A stretch of 42,302 bases of DNA from an uncultured Clostridia bacterium (GCA_944363555.1 CALVUL010000029.1:1-42302), one strand, 5' to 3'; shown: positions 35,157 to 42,302, numbered from the stretch's first letter. The notes: generated by a model not told the origin, from the letters alone. Program-made: numbers and translations.

Positions 35157-35845
35157 AGACGTTTAAATTGGAGATGCACGCCCATATCGCGGGCGGGAGC
35201 GCCTGCGCCAAAGCGACGGAAGAAGAACTTGCCGGAATTTACGCGGCACACGGGTACGGCGGCGTAACGCTCACCACCCATTACTGCGAGGATAGTTTTT
35301 CCCTCTACCCGGGCGAGACCCTCAAAGAAAAACTGGATTTTTATTTCGGGTTGTACGATAAGTTCCGCGCCGCGCTGGAAAAGAGGGGCATGCGCCCCTT
35401 CCTCGGCGCGGAAGTTCGGGTATACGATCCGGAAGATTATTTTACGGAATTTTTGCTCTACGGGTTCGACAAAGCCTTTTTTTACGATAACCCGCCCCTT
35501 TATACGCTGACGCAAAGGGAACTTTTCGAACTGTGCGACGGCGCGGGGGTGTTCATGGCGCAGTCCCATCCCTTCCGTTCGAAGATCAAACTCGGTTACT
35601 ACGCCTATATGCACGGCGCGGAAGTATTCAACGGGCATCCGCGGCCCAATAACCGCAATCCCCTTGCCGAACTGTTTGCCGAAAGTTACGATTTGAAAAA
35701 GATCGCAGGGTCGGATTTCCACGAAGTGGAATTCGTTCCGAACGCCGGCATTCTCGTGCCGGAAAATATCGATACCGACGGCGCGCTCAAAGCGTTTTTG
35801 TTTGCGGAACAGCCGGCATTGATAAAAGACGGCAAAATCGGGTGA
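35144..35845 (+). CDS. PHP-domain metal-dependent phosphoesterase
   Basis: This 233-residue protein has the full set of PHP metal-site motifs: His12 and His14 (MHAHI), His46 (THYC), Glu90 (GAEVRVY), His142 (SHPFR), and Asp191 with His193 (GSDFHE). These bind a trinuclear metal site in the family (histidinol phosphatase, polymerase PHP domains, RNase AM/TrpH). AGGAG 8 bases before the ATG at 35144 lies inside the exonuclease gene. The AEC permease starts 4 bases after its stop. The substrate is unknown. Confidence 0.9.
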   Translation: MCEVKTFKLEMHAHIAGGSACAKATEEELAGIYAAHGYGGVTLTTHYCEDSFSLYPGETLKEKLDFYFGLYDKFRAALEKRGMRPFLGAEVRVYDPEDYFTEFLLYGFDKAFFYDNPPLYTLTQRELFELCDGAGVFMAQSHPFRSKIKLGYYAYMHGAEVFNGHPRPNNRNPLAELFAESYDLKKIAGSDFHEVEFVPNAGILVPENIDTDGALKAFLFAEQPALIKDGKIG

Positions 35846-35849
35846 GACT

Positions 35850-36827
35850 ATGGAAATCGGATTTTTGACGGTGATGCTCACCGTAATTACAATGGTCGTT
35901 TTAGCCGTGCCGGCGTTTATTTTGGAAAAATGCAAATGCCTGCCCGAGGGAGCGACGAAGGCGTTTTCCGCATTCATGCTCTTTGCCTGCCAGCCTTTTC
36001 TGACTTTTATGAGTTTTCAGCGCACCGATTACGATTCTTCGGTGCTGTTAAACATGCTTATCACCGCGGGGTTCGCCTTTGCGGCGCATTTTCTCATGGT
36101 GGGGCTGGTGGTGCTGCTCTTCGCAAAGAAAAAGGACGACGCCCGTATCCGCGTGGTGCGGTTCGCCTCGGTGTTCGGCAACTGCGGATTTTTCGGCCTG
36201 CCCTTTTTAAAATCGCTCTTCGATACCGGCGAAATGCTCATCTACGCAGCGGTGTTCGTGGCGGTGTACAATCTGCTCAGCTGGACGGTGGGCATCTGGC
36301 TCATTACCGGCGATAAAAAATACGTCCGCGTGAAAAAGGCGTTTTTGAATCCGCCTTTCATCGCGCTGTGCATCAGTTTGCCTCTCTTCATCATTCTGAA
36401 ACAGCCCATCAGCCAAATCGGCGAGGCGGGCACGTTTTTGAACGATTTTTTCGTCAAACTGAGCGCGAGTTTCAACCTCCTCGCCGACATGACGACGCCG
36501 CTGTCCATGTCGATTGTCGGAATCCGTCTGGCGCAGATGAATTTGAAACAGCTTTTCGCCAACGGGTGGGTGTACTGTTCCTCTGCGCTGAAACTCGTCG
36601 TGTTTCCCCTGCTCGCTTTCGGCATGATGATGCTCTTTCCCTCGGTCAGCGCGGTGGTGAAGTGCTGCGTGTTTTTTTCCTGCGCCATGCCGACCGCCAC
36701 GCAGACGCTGCTCTTTTCCGAACAGTACGGGGGCGACCCGTACACCGCGTCGCCCGCGGTGCTGCTCAACACCTGCCTTTGCATTCTGACCATACCGTTG
36801 ATGAGTTTGCTTGTGGGGTTTTTGTAA
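35850..36827 (+). CDS. AEC-family transporter (auxin efflux carrier type)
   Basis: This 325-residue membrane protein has about ten hydrophobic segments in the two-fold arrangement of the AEC/BART family. FASVFGNCGFFGLPFLKSLF matches the conserved NxGxxGxP-type motif of the first repeat. The C-terminal half has SCAMPTATQTLLFSEQYGGD, also typical. Members export or import small organic anions, but the substrate cannot be told. GGTGAG before the ATG and the 4-base gap to the PHP gene show it is in the same operon. Confidence 0.9.
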   Translation: MEIGFLTVMLTVITMVVLAVPAFILEKCKCLPEGATKAFSAFMLFACQPFLTFMSFQRTDYDSSVLLNMLITAGFAFAAHFLMVGLVVLLFAKKKDDARIRVVRFASVFGNCGFFGLPFLKSLFDTGEMLIYAAVFVAVYNLLSWTVGIWLITGDKKYVRVKKAFLNPPFIALCISLPLFIILKQPISQIGEAGTFLNDFFVKLSASFNLLADMTTPLSMSIVGIRLAQMNLKQLFANGWVYCSSALKLVVFPLLAFGMMMLFPSVSAVVKCCVFFSCAMPTATQTLLFSEQYGGDPYTASPAVLLNTCLCILTIPLMSLLVGFL

Positions 36828-36828
36828 C

Positions 36829-37593
36829 ATGATAGAAAAAAGCGTGTTGCGCGCGGCGATGGAGCAATCCGCCGCGGACAGCGGCTGTGCGGCGGAGGAT
36901 TTTTTAAAAAGCGAACCCGTCGTCGTGCCGTCGAAAAAAAATCCGGCGGCGCGCAAATATCTCGATTTGCCATTTTTCTGCGATTTGACGTCTTACGGCA
37001 ACAACGTCGTCGCGTCGGCGGCGGAGGTCTTTTTTCCGCACGTTTCGGCGTATTTGAAAAAATATCCCGCCGAGCACTGTTTCGAAACGCCGAACATGCG
37101 CGCGCTGGAAACCGCGCTCAATCCCTTCGGCATGGGTATCTGCTTTATGGCGGAATATTTTCTGCCTTCGACGAATTTTCCCGTTATCGGCTCGGCGTTT
37201 GAAACGCGCGTGCTCGAAAAGGAAGACTTTGACGGTTTGTATTTGTCCGAATGGAGCAACGCGCTTTGCGAAAAACGTAAAAATCTCGACGCGCTCGCCG
37301 TCGGCGCGTACGAAAACGGACGGCTCGTCGCCCTCGCGGGGGCGTCGGCGGACTGCGAAACGATGTGGCAAATCGGCGTGGACGTTTTGCCCGGGGCGCG
37401 CCGCCGCGGCGCGGGCGCGGCGGTGGTATCGGCGCTGGCAAAGGAAATCGTCGCGCGGGGGAAAATCCCCTTTTACTGCGCGGCGTGGTCGAATCTCCGT
37501 TCTGTAAAAACTGCGCTCAAATGCGGTTTCGAGCCGGCGTGGGTACAGCTGACGGCAAAACCCCTCGGTTTTATCGAGGAACTCAACCGATAA
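36829..37593 (+). CDS. GNAT-family N-acetyltransferase
   Basis: This 254-residue protein ends in a GNAT fold. The acetyl-CoA loop is VLPGARRRGAGAAVVSALAK, and NLRSVKTALKCGFEPAW is the usual last motif. The N-terminal half (about 1-130) is not a known catalytic domain to me and may hold substrate-recognition elements. The ATG at 36829 lies 1 base after the AEC stop codon, so it belongs to the same unit. It is the final gene before a terminator. Confidence 0.85.
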   Translation: MIEKSVLRAAMEQSAADSGCAAEDFLKSEPVVVPSKKNPAARKYLDLPFFCDLTSYGNNVVASAAEVFFPHVSAYLKKYPAEHCFETPNMRALETALNPFGMGICFMAEYFLPSTNFPVIGSAFETRVLEKEDFDGLYLSEWSNALCEKRKNLDALAVGAYENGRLVALAGASADCETMWQIGVDVLPGARRRGAGAAVVSALAKEIVARGKIPFYCAAWSNLRSVKTALKCGFEPAWVQLTAKPLGFIEELNR

Positions 37594-37608
37594 AAACACC
37601 TAAAAACA

Positions 37609-37643
37609 CCCGCGGCGCAATTTGCGCCGCGGGCTTTTTTTTT
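37609..37643. terminator. Terminator between GNAT gene and convergent small gene
   Basis: CCCGCGGCGC (37609-37618) pairs with GCGCCGCGGG (37624-37633) across AATTT, followed by C and nine T (37635-37643). On the minus strand a TGTTTTTA tail follows the same stem, so it can act both ways. The convergent small gene ends directly at its edge. Confidence 0.9.
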
Positions 37644-37934
37644 CTACAATTCTCCCGCGGAAAGGTAGCGGTTCAGGCAGAAAACGATGTCCCGATCCGC
37701 CACGGCGGCGACGGGTTCCAGCGGGGAAACCGCCGTTTTTTCTGCGGCGTGCCGCGCGGGCGTTTCCGCGCCGCCGAACAGCCCGCCGAGCAGGGGGGCG
37801 AGGGCGGCGAGGTCGAGATTTTTCAGCATTTCGTTTAAATCGAAACGGTTTTTCGCGGCGTATTGCAGCAGCGCGCCGAGTTCCTTTGCCTTTTCGGGAA
37901 AAAGCAGGTTCAATATGTATTGCAGCGATTCCAT
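37644..37934 (-). CDS. Small protein of unknown function (divergent pair, left member)
   Basis: This ORF encodes 96 residues with no signal peptide. It opens MESLQYILNLLFPEKAKELG and has a hydrophobic Leu/Ala/Gly stretch (LDLAALAPLLGGLFGG), a Pro- and Ala-rich linker, and the C-terminal DRDIVFCLNRYLSAGEL. GAGGTG with a 5-base gap to the ATG at 37934 is a good ribosome binding site. A GTG six bases upstream is possible but lies inside that site. It is divergent from another small gene of similar size (94 residues). I do not recognise it. Position and size suggest the two are co-regulated partners. Confidence 0.72.
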   Translation of the reverse strand: MESLQYILNLLFPEKAKELGALLQYAAKNRFDLNEMLKNLDLAALAPLLGGLFGGAETPARHAAEKTAVSPLEPVAAVADRDIVFCLNRYLSAGEL

Positions 37935-37971
37935 AAGCACACCTCGTTTGCGGTTGCGGTAGCATTATATT

Positions 37972-37986
37972 ATATGTTCCGCATAT
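37972..37986. promoter_or_regulatory. Palindrome between the divergent small genes
   Basis: ATATG-TTCCG-CATAT is an inverted repeat in the 95-base gap between the two small genes. AT-rich -10-like sequences surround it (ATTATA at 37964-37969 and 37969-37974), but no strong -35 matches were found. It may bind a regulator of both genes. Confidence 0.4.
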
Positions 37987-38029
37987 CATTAAGTTGAGCG
38001 CGTTTTTACGCGCCGCACAGGAGGGGAGT

Positions 38030-38314
38030 ATGCAGGATTTTAAAAGTTACGCCGAAAACGGCAATGCGGAGCGCGGCAAAAACGGGGCGGAAGGCAGCCT
38101 TGCGGATCTCATCGCCTCGCTCGCGGGTAAGTACGACGGCGCCTCCGAAACGGAGTTGATGAAGGCGATCGTCAAAGAGGCGGAAAAGGGAAAAAGAAAC
38201 GGCACGCTGAGCAATGCGGATATCGACCGTTTCGCGGCGATGCTCGCGCCCATGCTCGACGGCAAAAAGAAGGCGATGCTCAAAAAAGTCGTCGGGGAAC
38301 TGAAAAAAATTTAA
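38030..38314 (+). CDS. Small protein of unknown function (divergent pair, right member)
   Basis: This ORF encodes 94 residues, highly charged and probably helical, with no signal peptide or membrane segment. It shows LADLIASLAGKYDG, ELMKAIVKEAEKGKRNGTLS, NADIDRFAAMLAPMLDGKKK and ends KKVVGELKKI. GAGGGGAG just before the ATG at 38030 is a strong ribosome binding site. The pattern resembles small conserved proteins I associate with Clostridia, but I cannot name a family. It faces the 96-residue gene across a shared promoter region and is followed by a hairpin. Confidence 0.78.
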   Translation: MQDFKSYAENGNAERGKNGAEGSLADLIASLAGKYDGASETELMKAIVKEAEKGKRNGTLSNADIDRFAAMLAPMLDGKKKAMLKKVVGELKKI

Positions 38315-38318
38315 AGCG

Positions 38319-38355
38319 GCGGCAAAGAGCTCCCGAGTCGGGGGGCTCTTTGCCG
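38319..38355. terminator. Hairpin between small gene and desulfurase gene
   Basis: GCGGCAAAGAGC (38319-38330) pairs with GCTCTTTGCCGC (38344-38355); the inner loop holds CCC-GAGTC-GGG. On the minus strand TTTAAATTTTTTT follows within a few bases, so it mainly serves the convergent desulfurase gene. Confidence 0.75.
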
Positions 38356-38396
38356 CATTTACGATCCCTCTTTCCGCCGTCTGAGCCGGCGGAGCG

Positions 38397-39515
38397 TCAG
38401 ATTGCCGTCTGCAGGATCCGGCGCGCGGCTTTTACGAAGGCGGCGACCTCCTTCAAGGTGTTCTGCGGGGCGAAACTGACCCGCACGAGTCCGTCGCGTT
38501 CCGTGCCGAGCCGCTCGTGGATCACCGGCGCGCAGTGCAGCCCGCCGCGCACGGCGATGTCGTATTCCTCGGAAAGAATATCGGCAAACTGCGCGCTGGC
38601 GATCTTTTCCGCCGCGAAGGATACGATGCCGAATCGATTCGGCTCGGAATACAGCCGCAGCGCGGGGAGTTTTTTCAGTTCGGCGACGAGGGCGTCGGTC
38701 AGGGTGTACAGCGTTTCGGCGAAGATCTTGAGATTCGGCCGCACGTATTCCGCCGCCTCGCCGAGGGCGGCGATCGCGGGCAGGTTGAGCGTGCCGCTTT
38801 CCAGCCGTTCGGGATAGAAAAGCGGCTGGGATGTGCTGCGCGATTCCGTGCCCGTTCCGCCGAAGAGCACGGGGCGGATCTCCGTCTTTTTGTCGAAGAT
38901 CAGAAATCCGCTGCCCATGATGCCGCCCATCCCCTTATGCCCCGCGGCGCAGAGGATGTTCACGCCGCATTTTTGCATGTCTATGGGCGTATGCCCCGCG
39001 CTCTGCGCGCAGTCGCAGGCGAAGATCGCGTTCGTTTTTTTCAGCGTTTCGCCGATGGCGGCGAGGTCGGCTTCGCGCCCCGTAACGTTGCTCACGTGGT
39101 TGACCATCACGAGATACGTATCGGCTGTGAGGGCGGCTTTGATCGCCGCCGCGGTGCCGTCAGTAACGCTTACGCGCACGCCGCAGCGTTCCTGTAAATA
39201 TGTCAGCGTGCGCCAGACGGAATTGTGTTCGTATACGGTGGTTACGATATGCCCGCCCTTCTTCGCCGTGCCCTGCAGGGCGAGGTTGATCGCCTCCGTG
39301 GCGTTCTTGGTGAAGATCACACGATCGGCGGTTTCGGCGTTGAACATCGCCGCCAGCGCCTCGCGGGCGGAAAGCACGATCTTCGCGCCGGTAACGGCAA
39401 GGCGGTGGCCGCTTCTGCCGGGATTGGCGCAAAGATACTTCACGGCGGTAACCGCCGCCTCGGTAACCGCCGCCGCTTTAAAGCCGCCCGTGGCGGCGTT
39501 GTCGAAATAAATCAT
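38397..39515 (-). CDS. Cysteine desulfurase-family protein (TIGR01977-like)
   Basis: This 372-residue class V PLP enzyme releases sulfur (or selenium) from cysteine (or selenocysteine) as an enzyme-bound persulfide. Lys194 in CAAGHKGMGG holds PLP, and Cys328 in RGGLHCAP is the active-site cysteine. The N-terminus MIYFDNAATGGFK and TKNATEAINLAL are typical of the TIGR01977 group. The ATG at 39515 is chosen because AAAGGA lies 8 bases before it; two upstream ATGs overlap that site. The divergent neighbour is a DUF3343 (Se/S-carrier-like) protein, a partner this group is known to cluster with. No IscU or SufU is nearby. Confidence 0.9.
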   Translation of the reverse strand: MIYFDNAATGGFKAAAVTEAAVTAVKYLCANPGRSGHRLAVTGAKIVLSAREALAAMFNAETADRVIFTKNATEAINLALQGTAKKGGHIVTTVYEHNSVWRTLTYLQERCGVRVSVTDGTAAAIKAALTADTYLVMVNHVSNVTGREADLAAIGETLKKTNAIFACDCAQSAGHTPIDMQKCGVNILCAAGHKGMGGIMGSGFLIFDKKTEIRPVLFGGTGTESRSTSQPLFYPERLESGTLNLPAIAALGEAAEYVRPNLKIFAETLYTLTDALVAELKKLPALRLYSEPNRFGIVSFAAEKIASAQFADILSEEYDIAVRGGLHCAPVIHERLGTERDGLVRVSFAPQNTLKEVAAFVKAARRILQTAI

Positions 39516-39604
39516 GGCAATCATCCTTTCACATTTCAAGTTTTATGACAATATAGTGTATTATGCGGCGGCGCAAGTTATGCCGATACCAAAGGAGAAA
39601 GGAT

Positions 39605-39850
39605 ATGGATTACGTGATCGTTGCTTTCCGTTCCCGCACGCACACGATGCGGTTCGCGGAAGAACTGCGGAAAAGGGGCGTGCCGTCGGAAATCGTCAAT
39701 ACGCCGAAACAGGCGTACGTCGGTTGCGGGCTGAGCGTCAGGGTCTCGGGCAGGTATTTCCCGTTCGTAAAGCGGCTGGCGCAAAGCCTGCGCTACGATT
39801 CTTTCGCGGGTTTTTTCGCCTTTTCGGGGGGCGGATATAAAAGCGTGTGA
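39605..39850 (+). CDS. DUF3343 (putative Se/S carrier-like) protein
   Basis: This 81-residue protein begins MDYVIVAFRSRTHTMRFAEE and holds one conserved Cys41 in YVGCGLSVRV. It fits PF11823, described as a putative selenium/sulfur carrier-like family. GGAGAAAGG before the ATG at 39605 sets the start. It is divergent from the desulfurase gene across 89 bases. It probably accepts sulfur or selenium on the cysteine. Its final carrier or target is not in the window: no selD, yedF or molybdenum hydroxylase genes are seen here. Confidence 0.82.
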   Translation: MDYVIVAFRSRTHTMRFAEELRKRGVPSEIVNTPKQAYVGCGLSVRVSGRYFPFVKRLAQSLRYDSFAGFFAFSGGGYKSV

Positions 39851-39857
39851 AAAAAGA

Positions 39858-39886
39858 TTGTAAAAAACCCGCTTTTGTGTTAATAT
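39858..39886 (+). promoter_or_regulatory. Promoter for nth
   Basis: TTGTAA (39858-39863) and TAATAT (39881-39886) are 17 bases apart, with an overlapping TATAAT at 39884-39889. Transcription would start near 39895. Confidence 0.6.
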
Positions 39887-39898
39887 AATACAAAGCGA

Positions 39899-39924
39899 CC
39901 CGCCGCCGCGTCCGCGGCGGCGGG
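39899..39924 (+). other. GC-rich hairpin in the nth leader
   Basis: CCCGCCGCCGCG and CGCGGCGGCGGG form a 12-bp inverted repeat around TC, then GATTTT. It lies at the start of the nth transcript. It could be a terminator for read-through from the DUF3343 gene or a stabilising leader stem. Confidence 0.55.
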
Positions 39925-39947
39925 GATTTTACGAAGGACGAGCCTTT

Positions 39948-40583
39948 ATGGACAAAAAGACCGCCGCAGAGATCGTGAGGATCTTATCGGAAAATTTTTC
40001 GGACAAGCCCGCGCTGGAATTCGGTACGCCCTACGAACTGCTCGTCGCGGTGATGCTTTCCGCGCAGTGCACCGACGCGCGCGTGAACGTGGTAACCCGC
40101 GAACTTTTTAAAGAGCACAACACCCCCGAAACCATGCTGCAACTCACGCAGGAAGAACTGGAAAAACGCATTTTTTCCTGCGGGCTGTACAAGACGAAGG
40201 CGGCGCACATCCTTTCGGCTTCGGCGGACATTATAAACCGTTTCGGCGGCGTTGTGCCGAAGGAGAAAGAGCAGCTCGAAACACTGGCGGGCGTGGGGGT
40301 GAAAACCGCCAACGTGGTGTATTCCGTGGCGTTCGGCGGGGACGCCATCGCGGTGGATACCCACGTGTTCCGCGTGAGCAACCGCATCGGGCTGGCGGAC
40401 GCCGGCAACGTGAAAAAAACCGAAGAACAATTGATGGAGATATTGGATCAAAACGTCTGGAAAAAGGCGCATCATTATCTCATCTACCTCGGCAGGCAGG
40501 TATGTAAGGCGGCGCGCCCCGCATGCGAAACCTGCCCGATCGCCGCGCTTTGCGAAAAGAAAATCAGAAACAGGAAAAAATAA
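39948..40583 (+). CDS. nth: Endonuclease III
   Basis: Nth removes oxidised pyrimidines and cuts the abasic site in base excision repair. The 211-residue protein has the HhH motif LAGVGVKTANVV with Lys119, the catalytic Asp137 (VDTHVFRVSNR), and the 4Fe-4S cluster cysteines 186, 193, 196 and 202 in the C-X6-C-X2-C-X5-C spacing. AAGGA upstream supports the ATG. obgE follows 4 bases after its stop. Confidence 0.97.
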   Translation: MDKKTAAEIVRILSENFSDKPALEFGTPYELLVAVMLSAQCTDARVNVVTRELFKEHNTPETMLQLTQEELEKRIFSCGLYKTKAAHILSASADIINRFGGVVPKEKEQLETLAGVGVKTANVVYSVAFGGDAIAVDTHVFRVSNRIGLADAGNVKKTEEQLMEILDQNVWKKAHHYLIYLGRQVCKAARPACETCPIAALCEKKIRNRKK

Positions 40584-40587
40584 GTTT

Positions 40588-41853
40588 ATGTTTATCGACA
40601 GAGTGATCCTGCAGATCAAAGCCGGAAACGGCGGGGACGGCATCACCTCCTTTCTCCACTTCAAAGGGGTGGTCAACGGCGGGCCGGACGGCGGCGACGG
40701 CGGCAGGGGGGGCGACGTCGTCTTTGTGGGCGACCGCCATGTGAACAACCTCGCGGAATATTATTATAAAAACAAATTCGCCGCGGAAAACGGCGGACGG
40801 GGCGGCCCGAAAAACTGTTTCGGCAAAGACGGGAAGGATCTGATCTTAAAAGTTCCCCTCGGCACGATCGTCAAGGACGCGGAGAGCGGCGGCGTCATCG
40901 CGGATATTTTCGAGGACGGGCAGAAAGTCGTCGTTCTCGCCGGCGGGGACGGCGGCAAGGGAAACGCCCGTTTCGTTACCAGCCGCAGGCACGCGCCGCA
41001 CTTTTCCCAGACGGGGGAGAAAACCGAAACGCACAAGGTGATTTTGGAACTGAAAACCATTGCGGACGTCGGGCTGGTGGGCTTCCCCAACGTGGGGAAA
41101 TCCACGTTGCTTTCCAAAATCACCAAAGCCCGCCCGAAGATCGCAAACTACCACTTCACCACCCTTTCGCCCAACCTCGGCGTGTGCGATTATTACGGCG
41201 CGCAGTTCGTGGTGGCGGATATTCCCGGGCTTATCGAAGGCGCGGCGGACGGCGCGGGGCTGGGCATCGAGTTTCTGCGGCACATCGAACGCACGCGCAT
41301 GCTGGTGCACGTGGTGGATATTTCCGGATCGGAAGGGCGCGACGCCTATGAGGATTTTATAAAAATCAACGCGGAACTGAAAAACTATTCGCCGCTTCTG
41401 GCGAAGAAAAAGCAGATCGTGGCGCTCAATAAATGCGATTGTTACGGCGCGGCGGAAAAGATCGCGGCGTTTAAGGAAAAGATCGGCAAAAAATATAAAA
41501 CGGTGGAAATTTCCGCCATCGACGGCGGCAACGTGAACGCGCTTTTGAAAGTGGTGTGCGCGGCGCTGGAAAAACTGCCCCCCGTGCAGCCGGAGCGGTT
41601 CGAGCCGTTCGCGTACGCAAAGCCGGAAAAACTCGATTACGAAATTTACCGCGACGACGACGGCGCCTTCGTCATTACGGGCACGCTGGTGGACGTGCTT
41701 GCCCGCAACGTGGTGCTCACCGATACGCATTCCGTATCCTATATGCACAAGGTGCTGCGGGATCGGGGCATTTTCAAACAACTGAAAGCGATGGGGGCGG
41801 TGAACGGAACGACCATCGTCCTCGGCGGAACGGAATTCGAATATACGGAGTGA
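40588..41853 (+). CDS. obgE: GTPase ObgE/CgtA
   Basis: Obg GTPases bind the 50S subunit and act in ribosome assembly and the stringent response. The 421-residue protein starts with the glycine-rich Obg fold (KAGNGGDGITSF, GGPDGGDGGRGGDV). The G domain has G1 GFPNVGKS at 165-172, G3 DIPGLIEGA and G4 NKCD. A C-terminal OCT domain follows (about 345-421), typical of Bacillota forms. A four-base gap to nth and to yhbY shows a shared transcript. Confidence 0.97.
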   Translation: MFIDRVILQIKAGNGGDGITSFLHFKGVVNGGPDGGDGGRGGDVVFVGDRHVNNLAEYYYKNKFAAENGGRGGPKNCFGKDGKDLILKVPLGTIVKDAESGGVIADIFEDGQKVVVLAGGDGGKGNARFVTSRRHAPHFSQTGEKTETHKVILELKTIADVGLVGFPNVGKSTLLSKITKARPKIANYHFTTLSPNLGVCDYYGAQFVVADIPGLIEGAADGAGLGIEFLRHIERTRMLVHVVDISGSEGRDAYEDFIKINAELKNYSPLLAKKKQIVALNKCDCYGAAEKIAAFKEKIGKKYKTVEISAIDGGNVNALLKVVCAALEKLPPVQPERFEPFAYAKPEKLDYEIYRDDDGAFVITGTLVDVLARNVVLTDTHSVSYMHKVLRDRGIFKQLKAMGAVNGTTIVLGGTEFEYTE

Positions 41854-41858
41854 AAATT

Positions 41859-42149
41859 ATGCTGACAAGTAAACAAAGGAGCAATCTGCGCGGCATCGCC
41901 GCGAAAATCGAGCCCATCGGACAGGTGGGGAAGAACGGCATTTCGGAAAACATGGTGAAATCGTTTTCCGACGCGCTCGACGCGCGGGAACTCATCAAAC
42001 TGACCGTTTTGGAAAGCAGTGAAAAAAGCGCCAAGGAAACGGGCGCGGAACTGGCGGCGGCGCTGAAAGCGGAGTTCGTTGCGGCTACGGGAAGGAAGGT
42101 GGTTTTATACCGCCGTTCGGCGCGCGACATAGAGCACGTCGAATTTTAA
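41859..42149 (+). CDS. yhbY: YhbY-family CRM-domain RNA-binding protein
   Basis: This is a 96-residue single CRM-domain protein associated with pre-50S particles. The conserved GKNG loop is seen in PIGQVGKNGISENM, and ARELIKLTVLE and GRKVVLYRRS are typical. CGGAG upstream supports the ATG at 41859; the frame is open far upstream inside obgE. It follows obgE closely, an order known in many Bacillota. Confidence 0.95.
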   Translation: MLTSKQRSNLRGIAAKIEPIGQVGKNGISENMVKSFSDALDARELIKLTVLESSEKSAKETGAELAAALKAEFVAATGRKVVLYRRSARDIEHVEF

Positions 42150-42161
42150 CGGGATAAAAAA

Positions 42162-42177
42162 CGCGGGCTTGCCCGCG
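42162..42177 (-). terminator. Terminator for a minus-strand gene entering from the right
   Basis: CGCGGGC and GCCCGCG form a stem around TT. On the minus strand it is followed by TTTTTT (plus-strand A run at 42156-42161). It therefore points left, serving the gene that ends near 42246. Confidence 0.7.
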
Positions 42178-42218
42178 GACGGAAAAAAACAATCGGTCAA
42201 GGAAGAGCGCAAAGCAAG

Positions 42219-42250
42219 GCGCCCCTGCGGGTCAGGGGCGCTTTTTTATT
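42219..42250 (+). terminator. Terminator of the nth-obgE-yhbY operon
   Basis: GCGCCCCTG (42219-42227) pairs with CAGGGGCGC (42233-42241) across CGGGT, followed by TTTTTTATTT. It lies beyond the minus-strand terminator, so transcripts from the two sides overlap before ending. Confidence 0.88.
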
Positions 42251-42302
42251 TGCCGGCGATCGCCTTCGCGGGGACTACGTGCTTTTTCCTGTACGCGAAG
42301 GG
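42246..42302 (-). CDS. C-terminal end of an unknown gene (partial)
   Basis: Read on the minus strand from the window edge, an open frame gives FAYRKKHVVPAKAIAGK and stops at TAA (42248-42246). The terminator at 42162-42177 points in its direction, which supports a real gene end. Only 18 codons are visible, too few to identify it. Confidence 0.4.
   Translation of the reverse strand, partial: PFAYRKKHVVPAKAIAGK

Overview
The window is a gene-dense piece of a chromosome from a bacterium of the Bacillota, most likely the class Clostridia. This is inferred from strong AGGAGG-type ribosome binding sites, the rpoA-rplQ end of the ribosomal protein operon, mfd followed by a PrsA-like lipoprotein, KtrAB potassium uptake and the overall gene content. 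The DNA is GC-rich (judged by eye), which makes long open frames opposite real genes common. No rRNA, tRNA, CRISPR array, insertion sequence or prophage was seen. Family or genus cannot be set from the sequence alone.

Layout. 0-1.6 kb: rpoA and rplQ, then a terminator. 1.6-5.3 kb: a 49-codon acidic ORF followed by a heterodimeric ABC exporter. 5.4-6.1 kb: a small XRE repressor divergent from a zinc-ribbon membrane protein, with a palindromic operator between them. 6.1-11.4 kb, minus strand: a TetR regulator, a second heterodimeric ABC exporter and a PflX-like radical SAM protein. 11.5-16.5 kb: metK with a long, repeat-bearing structured leader, then a ComF-like protein and secA. 16.6-19.2 kb: an AraC regulator divergent from a glycoside hydrolase family 2 enzyme. 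19.2-20.1 kb: a hairpin-rich non-coding stretch and a lone small serine recombinase. 20.2-24.5 kb: prfB (with the programmed +1 frameshift), tsaD, ktrB and ktrA.

24.6-28.9 kb: a CPBP protease, rlmH, an M14 carboxypeptidase, tadA, prs and pth. 28.9-34.5 kb: mfd and a PrsA/SurA-like lipoprotein. 34.5-37.6 kb: a tightly packed run of a DnaQ-like exonuclease, a PHP phosphoesterase, an AEC permease and a GNAT protein. 37.6-38.3 kb: two divergent small unknown genes. 38.4-39.9 kb: a cysteine-desulfurase-family protein divergent from a DUF3343 (Se/S-carrier-like) protein. 39.9-42.2 kb: nth, obgE and yhbY, followed by crossing terminators and the tail of a minus-strand gene that enters from the right.

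Most genes serve core information processing: transcription, tRNA modification, translation termination, ribosome assembly, secretion and DNA repair. Accessory modules (two drug-type exporters, sugar hydrolase, XRE and AraC switches, recombinase) sit between them, usually behind divergent promoters and flanked by long GC-rich hairpins. The most unusual elements are the duplicated 33-bp hairpin repeat in the metK leader, the in-frame small ORF before the first exporter, the stand-alone exonuclease-PHP gene pair, the desulfurase/DUF3343 pair, and the divergent pair of unknown small proteins.
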